Shown: positions 9,878 through 18,583, counted from the first letter of the stretch. The stretch is DNA of 64,000 nucleotides from Variovorax sp. IB41 (GCF_016405905.1 NZ_JAEFCB010000008.1:62001-126000), one strand, 5' to 3'. Made by a program: numbers and translations. Notes: generated from the letters alone by a model not told the origin.

Positions 9878-11452
9878 CTAGGTGTGCGATGCGGCGGGGG
9901 GCAGCCTGAAAGCCGCGCGCTCCTGCGCATCGAGCTGCGCGACGAGGCCGGTCTCCCACGCGAGGTAGCGGCGCGCGGCCTCCTTGTTGCCGTCGTGCCG
10001 GTCGTGCACGAAGAACAGGTAGTCGATGCAGTCGGCATCGGCGGGCAGCACGGGCGTCGCCTCGATGGGCAGCCCGGCGGCGCGCCATGCGGCCATGCCA
10101 CCTTCGAGCAGCAGCGCAGCGTGGTCCGCGAGTTCGGACGCGGCGGCCCATGCGGCCAGTGCGGCATCGTCGGCGACCAGCACGATCTGGCGCGTCTCGC
10201 CCTTCATGTCGGCGGCCAGGCGCGGACGGATCGACCAGCGGGCCTGCGGGATGTGGCCGGCGCGGAACTGCATGCTGCCGCGCAGATCGACCAGCGCGAC
10301 ATCGCCTTGCGCAAGGCGGGCGGACAGCGCCTGTGCATCGATGGTCTTCAATGCGGGCGCGTTCGGCGCGGCGGCAGGGGCCAGCGACAGCCCACTCGCC
10401 AGCCCACCTTCGAGCACGCTCGCGTCGTGCCCCATCTGCCGCAGCCAGCTCGCGATGGTCGGTGCGCGCACGCCGTCGTTGTCGAGCAGCACGAGCCGCG
10501 CACCGCGCACGCCGAAGTACTGGTCGCCGGCCTGCATCAGCTGGCCGCCGGGCGTGTGCTGCGCGCCGGGGAGGCTACCGGCCGCGAACTCCTCGGGCGT
10601 GCGCACGTCGCAGAGGAAGAGGGTGCGGCCAGTTTCCGCGGCCCATTGCTGCACGGTGCTCGCGGACACCGTGGGCACGTCGAAGCGCTCGGCGAGCGCC
10701 TTGGCCGCGGGCCGCAGATCGGTGTTGCCGCTGTCGGCCGCATAGCGCTGCGTGCCGCCGTGCCCGAGCGTGTGGTCGTTCAGGTACCAGCCCTGCGTGC
10801 CGTTCTCCAGCGCATAGACGGGGTTGGGCAGCCCGAGGTTGATGAGCGTCTGCGCGCCGATGATGCTGCGCGTGCGCCCCGCGCAGTTGATGACGATCGG
10901 CGTGGTCGTGTCGGGCACGAGGCGCCGCACGCGGTAGGCCAGCTCACCGTTGGGGCAGCAGGTCGCGCCCGGGATGTTCATCTTGTGGAACTCGCTCACG
11001 GGGCGGCCATCGAGCACCACGACCTTGTCCTTGCGCGCGAGCATCTCGGCCAGCTGGTCGGCGCTGACGCGAGGCGTGTGGTACGTCTCCTCGGCCAGTT
11101 CGCCGAAGGTCTTGGAGGGCAGGTTGACGCCCGCGAAGAGCACGTAGCCCGCGGCCTTCCACGCGGGTGCGCCGCCTTGCAGCACGTGCACGTCGGTGTA
11201 GCCCAACCCAGCGAGTTGCCCGGCCGCGCGCAGGGCCACCCCGGATTCACCATCGTCATACGCGACCACGCGCACGCCGCGGCGCGGCACGAGGCGCGGT
11301 GTATCGACTTCGAGCCGGCTGAAGGGCAGAGGGATGCCGTAGAACAGGTGCGCCTCGCCGTACTGGCCGTGCTCGCGCACGTCGAGCAGCGCGATCTCGT
11401 TGCCGTCGTGCAGCCAGGATTTGAGGGTCTTCGGGTCGATGTGGGAAGTCAT
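9878..11452 (-). CDS. Protein with four tandem rhodanese domains, one catalytic
   Basis: 524 residues built from four rhodanese-like units. Only the second keeps an active-site loop cysteine (C190 in NCAGRTRS); at the same place the others have DDGES, DNDGVRA and DDAALA. Each unit retains the GL/GY...VLEGG-type core. Rhodaneses move sulfane sulfur between thiols, cyanide or other acceptors; inactive units usually serve structure or regulation. There is no signal peptide, so it is probably cytoplasmic. The ATG at 11452 (MTSHIDPKT) fits the domain edge. It lies between the Bug protein and the thiol dioxygenase on the same strand. Confidence 0.87.
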   Translation of the reverse strand: MTSHIDPKTLKSWLHDGNEIALLDVREHGQYGEAHLFYGIPLPFSRLEVDTPRLVPRRGVRVVAYDDGESGVALRAAGQLAGLGYTDVHVLQGGAPAWKAAGYVLFAGVNLPSKTFGELAEETYHTPRVSADQLAEMLARKDKVVVLDGRPVSEFHKMNIPGATCCPNGELAYRVRRLVPDTTTPIVINCAGRTRSIIGAQTLINLGLPNPVYALENGTQGWYLNDHTLGHGGTQRYAADSGNTDLRPAAKALAERFDVPTVSASTVQQWAAETGRTLFLCDVRTPEEFAAGSLPGAQHTPGGQLMQAGDQYFGVRGARLVLLDNDGVRAPTIASWLRQMGHDASVLEGGLASGLSLAPAAAPNAPALKTIDAQALSARLAQGDVALVDLRGSMQFRAGHIPQARWSIRPRLAADMKGETRQIVLVADDAALAAWAAASELADHAALLLEGGMAAWRAAGLPIEATPVLPADADCIDYLFFVHDRHDGNKEAARRYLAWETGLVAQLDAQERAAFRLPPAASHT

Positions 11453-11535
11453 GAATGCAAGTCGTTGGGACGAACGCGGTCCTGCAAGGCGCGCGCCTCG
11501 CATGAAGAAGATGGATCGGAGAAGGTGGTGGAGGT

Positions 11536-12126
11536 CTAGCGGCGCGTCTGCACGCCGATGCCCATGGTCTGGTACGTGCCTGCAGCCAGGTCGTAGGCGG
11601 TGCGCGCGTTCAGCGTCTCGAGCGCGCGGCCGTACATGTGCAGGTGGCGAATGACCTGCTCGCCCTGGATCTCGACCGAATGGATGTCTTCAGGCATCAG
11701 CGCGATGCCCTTGCCAGGTGCGACGACAACCAGCTCGGTCTCTTTCAGCTTGCCGACGCCCGGCACGGCACCATCGTCGGTGCGCGCATACACGCGGTTG
11801 TGCTCGGTGCCTTCGACGGCCGCGATGCAGGCCCAGGTCGTGTGGTTGTGCGGCACGATCTTCTTGCCCGGACGCATCACGTTCAGGTAGAGCGCGTAGC
11901 TCTGGTCGGGGTCTTCGGCGATCAGGTAGCGGGCCTGGTGCTCGCCGGCTTCGGGCGGCGGAAAGTCGGCGGCGCCCCAGTACTCGGCGTGGGCGGCCAG
12001 GCCCTGCAGCGATTCGAGCACCGCATCGAGCTTTTCGCGGGTCGGTTCAGCGCCGCCGATGGCTTTCTTCATTTCGCCGATCGATGCCTCGACCGCCTGG
12101 CGGCGTTGCTCGGATGGGGTGCTCAT
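11536..12126 (-). CDS. Cysteine dioxygenase family (thiol dioxygenase) protein
   Basis: 196-residue cupin of the cysteine dioxygenase/3-mercaptopropionate dioxygenase family, which oxidises a thiol to a sulfinate using non-haem iron. The three-histidine iron site reads as H93 and H95 (PHNHTTW) and H149 (DIHSVE). Downstream, HLHMYG supplies the H163-x-Y165 pair of the usual Ser-His-Tyr triad, but the serine position is H161. 3-Mercaptopropionate dioxygenase has been described in Variovorax paradoxus, so the substrate may be that rather than cysteine. It is divergent from a LysR gene and heads the leftward sulfur group. The ATG at 12126 begins MSTPSEQ. Confidence 0.82.
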   Translation of the reverse strand: MSTPSEQRRQAVEASIGEMKKAIGGAEPTREKLDAVLESLQGLAAHAEYWGAADFPPPEAGEHQARYLIAEDPDQSYALYLNVMRPGKKIVPHNHTTWACIAAVEGTEHNRVYARTDDGAVPGVGKLKETELVVVAPGKGIALMPEDIHSVEIQGEQVIRHLHMYGRALETLNARTAYDLAAGTYQTMGIGVQTRR

Positions 12127-12214
12127 GCGGTTTCTCCAGTGGGGTTGCCTAATTCGTGTGCATTCACTGTAGTGACGGCGGCGTGACGCCACAATCCAAG
12201 CGGCGCAAGAAACA

Positions 12215-12231
12215 CATCAATAAAATTAATG
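12215..12231. promoter_or_regulatory. Near-palindrome at the LysR start, likely autoregulatory site
   Basis: CATCAAT-AAA-ATTAATG (one mismatch between arms) ends two bases before the LysR ATG in an AT-rich patch of an otherwise GC-rich gap between the divergent dioxygenase and LysR genes. This fits the T-N11-A style of LysR operators. No experiment is implied. Confidence 0.45.
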
Positions 12232-12232
12232 T

Positions 12233-13111
12233 ATGCCCACGCTCGATCTTGAACTGCTGCGCTCGTTCGCGGCCGTCGTCAGCCACCACAGCTTTGCGGC
12301 GGCGGCCGTGCACCTCGCACGCACGCAGTCGGCCATCACGCAGCAGATGCAGCGGCTCGAAGAGCAGATCGGCCATCCGCTCTTCGTCAAGCAGGGCCGC
12401 CAGAAGCGGCTGACCGAGCATGGCGAGCGGCTGCTGAGCTATGCGCACCACATGCTCGCGCTCAACGACGAGGCGCTGCGCAGCCTGCGGCAAGGCCAGC
12501 TCGAAGGCAACCTGCGCATCGGCGCGCCGCACGACGTGGCCGAGACGATGCTGCCGCTGTTGCTGACCGAGGTGGCGCGCACGTCGCCCCTGTTGCAGCT
12601 GGACATCCATATCGGCCGCAGCCCTTACCTGATGACATCGCTCAAGAGCGGCGAGGTCGACATGATCATCTCCAACCGCGCCGATCCGCAGTCGCAGTTC
12701 GAGGGCGTGGTGCTGCGCAATTCGCCCACCGTGTGGCTGTGCGCCGCGGGCTATGTGCACGACCCGACGAAGCCGGTGCCGCTCATCATGGCGGACGGGC
12801 CGAGCATCTTTCGCCGCATCGGGCACGAGGCGCTCGATGCGGCGGGCGTGGCATGGACGCCGCGCTACACCTCGTCGAGCCTGATCGGCATCAAGGCGGC
12901 GCTGCGGGCAGGGCTCGGCGTGACGGCGCGCGGCGTGGAGCAGCTCGACGCGGGCCTGCGCGTGCTGGGCGCGGGTGACGGCATGCCGCGGCTGCCCGAT
13001 CTCGCGTACTACCTGTACGTGCGCAGCCATGTGGTGAACCCGGTCACGCGGCAGGTGTTCGAGACGCTGAAGAAACACCTGCGATTGCCGCGGACCGACA
13101 TGCCGGCCTGA
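12233..13111 (+). CDS. LysR family transcriptional regulator
   Basis: 292 residues: an N-terminal winged helix-turn-helix (LELLRSFAAVVSHHSFAAAA, then QSAITQQMQRLEEQ) and a C-terminal periplasmic-binding-type effector domain. It is transcribed divergently from the thiol dioxygenase gene across about 106 bases, the classic arrangement in which a LysR protein controls its neighbour. A sulfur compound such as a thiol acid is the obvious candidate inducer, by context only. Confidence 0.9.
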   Translation: MPTLDLELLRSFAAVVSHHSFAAAAVHLARTQSAITQQMQRLEEQIGHPLFVKQGRQKRLTEHGERLLSYAHHMLALNDEALRSLRQGQLEGNLRIGAPHDVAETMLPLLLTEVARTSPLLQLDIHIGRSPYLMTSLKSGEVDMIISNRADPQSQFEGVVLRNSPTVWLCAAGYVHDPTKPVPLIMADGPSIFRRIGHEALDAAGVAWTPRYTSSSLIGIKAALRAGLGVTARGVEQLDAGLRVLGAGDGMPRLPDLAYYLYVRSHVVNPVTRQVFETLKKHLRLPRTDMPA

Positions 13112-13166
13112 GTGGCTTGAGGCGTTTGCGGCAGCGCCGAATCCGCCGGCACCTTCTTCGCGTAAT

Positions 13167-13192
13167 CGATGGGCGTGCGAAAGATCCCATCG
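13167..13192. promoter_or_regulatory. Inverted repeat just upstream of the TonB receptor
   Basis: CGATGGG (13167-13173) and CCCATCG (13186-13192) form perfect 7-bp arms around 12 bases, ending 20 bases before the receptor ATG. It could be a repressor operator or an mRNA hairpin near the ribosome site. It does not match the GTATGA-N16-TCATAC site known for Escherichia coli NikR. Confidence 0.35.
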
Positions 13193-13212
13193 GCTTCGAG
13201 ACAAAGGTGTTC

Positions 13213-15324
13213 ATGAAATTTCCCTCTGGCCTGGGTTCGCAGCCCTGGATGCCTGGTGCGCTGCCTGGCACGCTGTTTTGTGCGCTGCTCGGCAGCGCCG
13301 CAGCGTCCGCCCAGCAGACCCACCTGCCTGCCATCGAAGTCGTCGGTCCGCGCGATGCCGTCGTAGGCACAGCCGACAGCGCCAGCGAGGGCGCGGTGGA
13401 GCGCGAGTCGTTCCAGACCCGCCCCAAGCTGCGCCCCGGCGACATCGTCGAGGCGGTGCCCGGCGTGGTCGCCACGCAGCACTCGGGCGACGGCAAGGCC
13501 AACCAGTACTTCCTGCGCGGCTTCAACCTGGACCACGGCACCGATTTCGCCGTCACCGTCGACGGCATGCCGGTGAACATGCCCACGCACGGACACGGCC
13601 AGGGCTATGCCGACCTGAACTTCCTCATTCCCGAGCTCGTCTCGGGCGTGCGCTACCGCAAGGGGCCGTACTTCGCCGAGGGCGGCGACTTCTCGCTCGC
13701 GGGCAGCGCATCGCTGGACTACTTCAGCGTGCTGGACGCGCCCTTTGCCGAAGTCACGCTCGGCGCCCGCAACTTCAAGCGCCTGCTGGCCGCGGGCTCG
13801 CACACCCGCGAGGACCAGACCTGGCTGGGCGCCATCGAGATCGAGGGCAACGACGGCCCCTGGGACGTGCCCGAGAACCTGCGCAAGGTGAGCGCCGTGG
13901 CGCGCTACTCGCAGGGCTCGCCCACGCGCGGCTTCAGCCTCACCGGCATGGCCTACAAGAGCCGCTGGACCGCAACCGACCAGGTGCCCGGGCGCCTGAT
14001 CGACAGCGGCGAGCTCTCGCGCTTCGGCTCGCTCAACCCCACCGACGGCGGCAGCACCCAGCGCGTGAGCCTGTCGGGCAAGTGGTTCGACAAGGGGCCG
14101 GAGGGCGAGACGACGGTGAGCGCCTACGCCATCGACTACCGCTTCGACCTGTTCTCCGACTTCACCTATTTCCTGAACAACCCGGTCAACGGCGACCAGT
14201 TCGAGCAGACCGACCGCCGGCGCATCTTCGGCGCGCAGGCGGCCCGCACGATGCCCACGAAGTTCGGCGGCCTGGACGGCGTGCTGAGCTTCGGTGCGAG
14301 CTGGCGCGGCGACCGGATCTCGGAGGTGGGCCTCTACGACACGCAGGCCCGCGAGCGGCTCGCCACGGTGCGCAGCGACAAGGTTTCGCAGGACCTTGTC
14401 TCCGTGTACGGCCAGCAGCTGGTGTATTTCACCGAGCGCCTGCGCGGCTACGCGGGCGTGCGCGGCGACATGCTGCGCTACCGCGTCGACGGGCGCGAGC
14501 CCACCTATGGCGCGGTCAACAGCGGCAAGGGGCATGACGCGATCGCCAGCCCCAAGGCGGGCCTAGCCTTCGCGCTGACGCCGCAGCACGAGCTCTACCT
14601 GAACGCGGGCGTGGGCTTTCACAGCAACGACGTGCGCGGCGCGACCATCGCGATCGATCCCGCGAGCGGCACTGCCGCCGACCGGGTGCCGGCCCTGGTC
14701 AAGGGGCGGGGCGCGGAGGTGGGCTGGCGCTTCCAGCCCGACGAGAACTTCACCGCGACGGTGGCGCTGTGGCAACTGAGGCTGGACTCCGAGCTCGTGT
14801 ATGTCGGCGACGCCGGCACCACCGAACCCGGGCGCGCGAGCAGCCGCCGCGGCCTGGAGGCGACGCTGCGCTGGAAGCTTGGCCGCGCCTGGCGCATGGA
14901 GCTGGACGGCGCGGTGTCGCGCGCGCGTTTCAGGGGGCTCGCGCCCGAGGGCGAAGGCAACTACATCGACAACGCGGTCGAGAAGGTGCTGGCCGCGGGC
15001 GTCACTTACACCGAAGGCCCGCTCACGGCGTCGCTGCGGCTGCGCTACCTGGGGCCGCGCGCGCTGGACACCACCAACAGCATTCGCTCACGTTCGGCCA
15101 CGCTCGTGAACTTCGGCGCGCGCTATGCCGTCAACAAGCATCTGACGCTGGGGCTCGATGTGTTCAACCTGGCTGGCAAGAAGGGCAACGACATCGAGTA
15201 CGCCTATGCGTCGTGCACGGCGGGCGAAGTGGTGACGGGCGCTTGCAACGGCGGCGTTGACGACCGGCATGTGCATCCGATGGAGCCGCGCACCGCGCGT
15301 GTCAGCGCACGCTGGACGTTCTGA
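13213..15324 (+). CDS. TonB-dependent outer-membrane receptor
   Basis: 703 residues with a signal peptide (ending near ASAQQ), a TonB-box-like AIEVVG, a plug domain (GDIVEAVPGVVATQ, YFLRGFNLDHGTD, VTVDGMPVNMPTHGHGQGY) and a 22-strand-type barrel ending in the aromatic RVSARWTF. Such receptors import metal chelates, siderophores or cobalamin using inner-membrane energy. The His-rich plug loop THGHGQGY is notable. AAGG precedes the ATG at 13213. It converges on a NikR-family regulator gene, which suggests a metal other than iron as cargo; that is an inference. No siderophore gene is near. Confidence 0.9.
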   Translation: MKFPSGLGSQPWMPGALPGTLFCALLGSAAASAQQTHLPAIEVVGPRDAVVGTADSASEGAVERESFQTRPKLRPGDIVEAVPGVVATQHSGDGKANQYFLRGFNLDHGTDFAVTVDGMPVNMPTHGHGQGYADLNFLIPELVSGVRYRKGPYFAEGGDFSLAGSASLDYFSVLDAPFAEVTLGARNFKRLLAAGSHTREDQTWLGAIEIEGNDGPWDVPENLRKVSAVARYSQGSPTRGFSLTGMAYKSRWTATDQVPGRLIDSGELSRFGSLNPTDGGSTQRVSLSGKWFDKGPEGETTVSAYAIDYRFDLFSDFTYFLNNPVNGDQFEQTDRRRIFGAQAARTMPTKFGGLDGVLSFGASWRGDRISEVGLYDTQARERLATVRSDKVSQDLVSVYGQQLVYFTERLRGYAGVRGDMLRYRVDGREPTYGAVNSGKGHDAIASPKAGLAFALTPQHELYLNAGVGFHSNDVRGATIAIDPASGTAADRVPALVKGRGAEVGWRFQPDENFTATVALWQLRLDSELVYVGDAGTTEPGRASSRRGLEATLRWKLGRAWRMELDGAVSRARFRGLAPEGEGNYIDNAVEKVLAAGVTYTEGPLTASLRLRYLGPRALDTTNSIRSRSATLVNFGARYAVNKHLTLGLDVFNLAGKKGNDIEYAYASCTAGEVVTGACNGGVDDRHVHPMEPRTARVSARWTF

Positions 15325-15353
15325 GCGCCGCGCGGTCCGCGTCAGTTCATCGG

Positions 15354-15836
15354 TCAGTTCATCGGCGTGAGGTGCGAATGCGGATGGGACAGTGCGTGCG
15401 CGTGGGCGTGCGGCGTCGCGTCGTCCGTCAGCGCCACGACATTCGCGTGACCGTGGCGAACGCCGCGCAGAGAGATCAGCTGGTCCACCACGCCTTGCAC
15501 GGCGGCCACCGGCCCGCGCAGCACCACGCACTCCATGCAGCTGCCGTGGTCCAGCGGCGTCTGGTGGCAGGCGACGGCCATGCCATGGTGCGCATGGCGC
15601 AGCGCCAGGAGCCGCGAGGCCAGCGCGAGCTCGCGCGTGTCGTACACGTAGCTGACGTTCGCGATGCACGACGACACGGCGGCATCGAACTGCATGCCCC
15701 GCAAGCCCGCGCGGCCCAGCCCGTAGCGGATCAGGTCGCGCACGGCTTCGGAGCGGCTCGTGTAGCGCTTCTGTGCAATGAGCATCTCGAACTGCCGTGC
15801 GAGTTGCGCGTCGAGGGAAATGGTGAAGCGGTTCAT
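15354..15836 (-). CDS. nikR: NikR family ribbon-helix-helix regulator with an altered metal site
   Basis: 160 residues: an N-terminal ribbon-helix-helix (NRFTISLDAQLARQFE, SRSEAVRDLIRYGL) and a C-terminal ACT-type NikR domain (LRGVRHGHANVVAL). Against the remembered E. coli NikR sequence the metal region aligns without gaps: the ligands H76 and C95 are kept as H81 and C100, but H87 and H89 are Q92 and P94. C90, H91, H97 and C103 lie close and could form another site. The tail is His-rich (ATPHAHAHALSHPHSH). The ATG at 15836 begins MNRFTISL. The last codons and stop are exactly duplicated downstream. Likely controls the adjacent receptor or HupE operon. Confidence 0.85.
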   Translation of the reverse strand: MNRFTISLDAQLARQFEMLIAQKRYTSRSEAVRDLIRYGLGRAGLRGMQFDAAVSSCIANVSYVYDTRELALASRLLALRHAHHGMAVACHQTPLDHGSCMECVVLRGPVAAVQGVVDQLISLRGVRHGHANVVALTDDATPHAHAHALSHPHSHLTPMN

Positions 15837-15924
15837 CGGCGGTATGCCTGCAGGTACGCGAGCTGCCACCCGCCGGATTCAGCGCGCCTGTCTTCCCTTT
15901 CCTTCTCTTCTCTTCTTTCTTTTC

Positions 15925-17076
15925 TCAGGAGAACGGCAGCACCTTCACGTCGAGCACCCGTTCGCACAGCCACACCGTGGCCAGCGCCACCGCAGCCATC
16001 GAGCCGCCGTGCAAGACCAGCGGCGGATACCGCCGCCAGTTGCGCAAGGCCAGCAGCACCGCGAGCGCCACGGCCACCACCGCCAGCTGGCCGGCCTCCA
16101 CCCCCAGGTTGAACTGGAGCAGCGCGAGCACGAACTGGCGCGTCGGCAGTTCGAGTTCGCCCAGGGCGCCCGCGAAGCCGAAGCCGTGGATCAGGCCGAA
16201 GAGAAAGCTGAAGAGCTTGCGGCGCCCGCGCAGCACCGGCCAGATGTTGTCCAGCGCCGCCACGATGATGGTGACCGCGATCGCGGGCTCGATGATGCGC
16301 GGCGAAATCGTCACGATCTTCAGCCCCGCGAGCGCCAGCGTGATCGAGTGCGCGATGGTGAACATCGTCACGATGCCCAGCATCGGCCACGCCGCGTCCT
16401 TCCATGCAAGCACCGGCGTCCAGCCGCCGCCCTGGCGTTTCAGCACGGCGGGCAGCAGGAGGCAGATCAGGAACAGGATGTGGTCGTAGCCGATCAGGAT
16501 GTGGTGGATGCCGTCGGCGAAGAAGCTGGCGGGCGCCGCGGCCTCTTGCGCACCGGCCCACGCGATGGAGACGGGGCCGGCCGACGGGTCCAGCGAGCGA
16601 AGCAGCGGCGTGGCGGCGCCCCTGGTCTCGGCGCGCAGCAGGCCGCGGTGCGTCGGGTCCACGTCCTGGAAGAGGCGGTAGTCGATGGACAGCGCATCGG
16701 CCGCGCCGCAGGGTGCGCGCATCTGCAGCACGAGGTAGGCGCCATCGATGCGGTTCTCGATGGCGGGCGCCTGGGTTTCGGCGGGCACGCACTGGCCACC
16801 CTGAAGCCGCAGCCGCCCCAGCGCGTAGGCCTTGATGTCGCCCAGGCGTGTGCGCACCTCGCCCCAGGAAAGTTTCTGGTCGGCGTTGGCGTCCAGGTCC
16901 AGCACCGCATCGAGGTCGCGCAGCGCGATGTCCCAGCGCAGGTCGATGCGGTCGCCATCGCGCGAGAGTTGCAGGTAGGCGTCGCTGGCCTTGTGGGCGT
17001 GCGCCGGAAGCACGAGCAAGGCGAGCATCCAGAAGAACAGCGAGGTCAGCAGGGAGCGGCAGGTGCGCGAGGTCAT
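15925..17076 (-). CDS. EF-hand plus HupE/UreJ-type membrane protein
   Basis: 383 residues. A signal peptide (ending AHAHK) leads into an extracytoplasmic domain carrying a canonical EF-hand loop at residues 62-73 (DANADQKLSWGE), then a membrane domain of about seven segments with the HupE/UreJ marks GIHHILIGYDHILFL and LIHGFGFAGALGE. HupE/UreJ proteins are putative nickel or cobalt permeases; the conserved histidines and aspartate in the first motif are the proposed metal path. It is the last gene of the DUF4331-lipoprotein-TPR operon, 10 bases behind the TPR gene. The ligand is not certain. Confidence 0.85.
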   Translation of the reverse strand: MTSRTCRSLLTSLFFWMLALLVLPAHAHKASDAYLQLSRDGDRIDLRWDIALRDLDAVLDLDANADQKLSWGEVRTRLGDIKAYALGRLRLQGGQCVPAETQAPAIENRIDGAYLVLQMRAPCGAADALSIDYRLFQDVDPTHRGLLRAETRGAATPLLRSLDPSAGPVSIAWAGAQEAAAPASFFADGIHHILIGYDHILFLICLLLPAVLKRQGGGWTPVLAWKDAAWPMLGIVTMFTIAHSITLALAGLKIVTISPRIIEPAIAVTIIVAALDNIWPVLRGRRKLFSFLFGLIHGFGFAGALGELELPTRQFVLALLQFNLGVEAGQLAVVAVALAVLLALRNWRRYPPLVLHGGSMAAVALATVWLCERVLDVKVLPFS

Positions 17077-17086
17077 GGCGTGGCGT

Positions 17087-18280
17087 TCAAAGCAGCGCGT
17101 CGACGCGCGCATCGCGCAGGCCGATCTGCTGCACCAGGGCCTTGACTTCGGCGCGCGCCGGTTCGTCTTTCGCCGCGACGGCCGCGCGTGCGAACAGCAG
17201 CAGGTCGATGGGCTCGCGCTGCAGCTTCACGTTGAGCCTGGCGAGGTCGAGCGCGCGCCTTGCATCGCCTTCGACGTCGAGCGCGAACATCGCTTCCTCG
17301 CGCGCATGGACCGCGGTGGTGCCGGGCCGCTCGGCGGCCGCGCCGAAGCGGGCCTTGAGTTCGTCCGCGTCCGCGCGCGCGCCCTCGAGACCGCGCGCGG
17401 CGATGGCCACGCGCAGCAGCACCGCATCGCTGCGCGCTTCCGTGTCGAGCAGCGCGGGAATTTCCTTCGGCCGGCCGGCGCGCTGCAGGTAGTCGCTGTA
17501 CGCGAGCAGCAGATAACCCGAGCGCTCGGCCTGCAGGGCGCGGCGATAGGTGGCGTCGGCCTCGGCAGGGCGGCCGGCGAGCTCCTCGATTTCGGCGAGG
17601 CTGGTGAGCAGCCACTGGCGCGTGCCGGCCTGCTCGCGGGCCTGGAGCTGCGGGTCGTCCAGCAGCTTCTTCAAGGTGCCTCGTGCCTCGTCGTGGTTGC
17701 CTCGCAAGCCGGCGTTTTCCGCCATGCACGCGAGCGCGTAGAGGGCCGGCCCGACCCGGCCGAGCGCGCGGCAGGCCGCATCCGATTCGCTGTAGCGGCC
17801 GCGCACGCGGTAGATGGTGGCCAGCGTGATCCAGGCCTGTGCGTTGGACGGTTGCCGGGTGAGCGCGGTCTTCAGCATCGCCTCCGCGCCGTCGAAGTCG
17901 TGCAGGAACTGTGCGATGGTGGCGCGCATCACCAGCACGGCCGGTGGCGTCTCGTTGGACGGCATGGCGGCCCAGTGGGCGAGGGCGCCCATGGCATGGC
18001 CGGCGTAGCGCGCGTCGCCCTGCGATCTCGCGAGTTCGAGGTAGCGGGCGGCGGCGGCGATGGCCACGGTCGCGTCGGTCGGCCGCTGCTGAAGCTCGCG
18101 GCGCAGCGTGCGCGCCTCGCGCGACCATCCGGCGACCGAGGGCAGCGATTCGACGACCTCGTGGTCGTCGGTGGGAACGCGGGGCGCGGCGCCGACCGAG
18201 GTCGTCGCCGCGGCCATCCAGAGGGCCGCGGCGCACGCCTGCAGTGCGTACCGCATGGGCAGGCGCCGACGCATCGCCAT
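17087..18280 (-). CDS. Secreted tetratricopeptide repeat protein
   Basis: 397 residues with a signal peptide (LQACAAALWMAAATTSVGAA) and a superhelix of TPR-like units, for example AMLKTALTRQPSNAQAWITL and AEADATYRRALQAERSGYLL (each 20 residues). Its ATG at 18280 shares one base with the stop of the lipoprotein gene (TGATG), indicating translational coupling; a GTG one codon earlier is possible. It is probably a periplasmic scaffold linking the lipoprotein, the DUF4331 protein and the HupE-type membrane protein made from the same operon. No enzymatic motif is visible. Confidence 0.82.
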   Translation of the reverse strand: MAMRRRLPMRYALQACAAALWMAAATTSVGAAPRVPTDDHEVVESLPSVAGWSREARTLRRELQQRPTDATVAIAAAARYLELARSQGDARYAGHAMGALAHWAAMPSNETPPAVLVMRATIAQFLHDFDGAEAMLKTALTRQPSNAQAWITLATIYRVRGRYSESDAACRALGRVGPALYALACMAENAGLRGNHDEARGTLKKLLDDPQLQAREQAGTRQWLLTSLAEIEELAGRPAEADATYRRALQAERSGYLLLAYSDYLQRAGRPKEIPALLDTEARSDAVLLRVAIAARGLEGARADADELKARFGAAAERPGTTAVHAREEAMFALDVEGDARRALDLARLNVKLQREPIDLLLFARAAVAAKDEPARAEVKALVQQIGLRDARVDALL

Positions 18281-18573
18281 CACTCGGTGGAGACGGGGTC
18301 CTTGGTTTCCGAGGTCGGCGGCGGATCGAACATCGCGACGTCCGCGGCCTCGGCCATGTCGAGCCCGCCGCCGGTCACCAGCGCCTTGACGTAGGCAATG
18401 AAGGTGTCGTACGCATCCGCTTGGGGCGGTGGCATCGTCGGCGGCTGGCCCCCGCCGGCGGGCGGGAAGGGATAGAAGCTGAAACCCCCGCCGCCGCCAC
18501 CACCACCGCAGCCCGCGAGGGTTGCGGCGACCAGGAGCGGGCCGGCGACGCGATAGAACTTGTTCTTCGTCAT
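18280..18573 (-). CDS. Small lipoprotein with a poly-glycine tether
   Basis: 97 residues. The signal ends in TLAGC, so C22 should be lipidated, and it is followed by eight consecutive glycines and a Pro-rich stretch (FYPFPPAGGGQPPTMPPPQ). The remaining 45 residues form a short acidic helix-prone segment with no known domain. It is 10 bases behind the DUF4331 gene and coupled to the TPR gene. The second residue after the cysteine is not aspartate, so outer-membrane sorting is expected. Function unknown; in context it is a tethered accessory of the DUF4331 system. Confidence 0.75.
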   Translation of the reverse strand: MTKNKFYRVAGPLLVAATLAGCGGGGGGGGFSFYPFPPAGGGQPPTMPPPQADAYDTFIAYVKALVTGGGLDMAEAADVAMFDPPPTSETKDPVSTE

Positions 18574-18583
18574 GGCGTTCTCT

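Noticed and set aside
7542..10151. An 869-codon leftward open frame spanning the metC-type gene and beyond
   Set aside because: Only the part from the ATG at 8750 has family similarity; the upstream part is the antisense/out-of-frame reading of the Bug and rhodanese genes, an effect of high GC.
13100..13190. Protein-like minus-strand text FRTPIDYAKKVPADSALP upstream of the TonB receptor
   Set aside because: It might be a remnant of a lost gene, but it is too short, lacks a start and could be chance; not listed as a feature.
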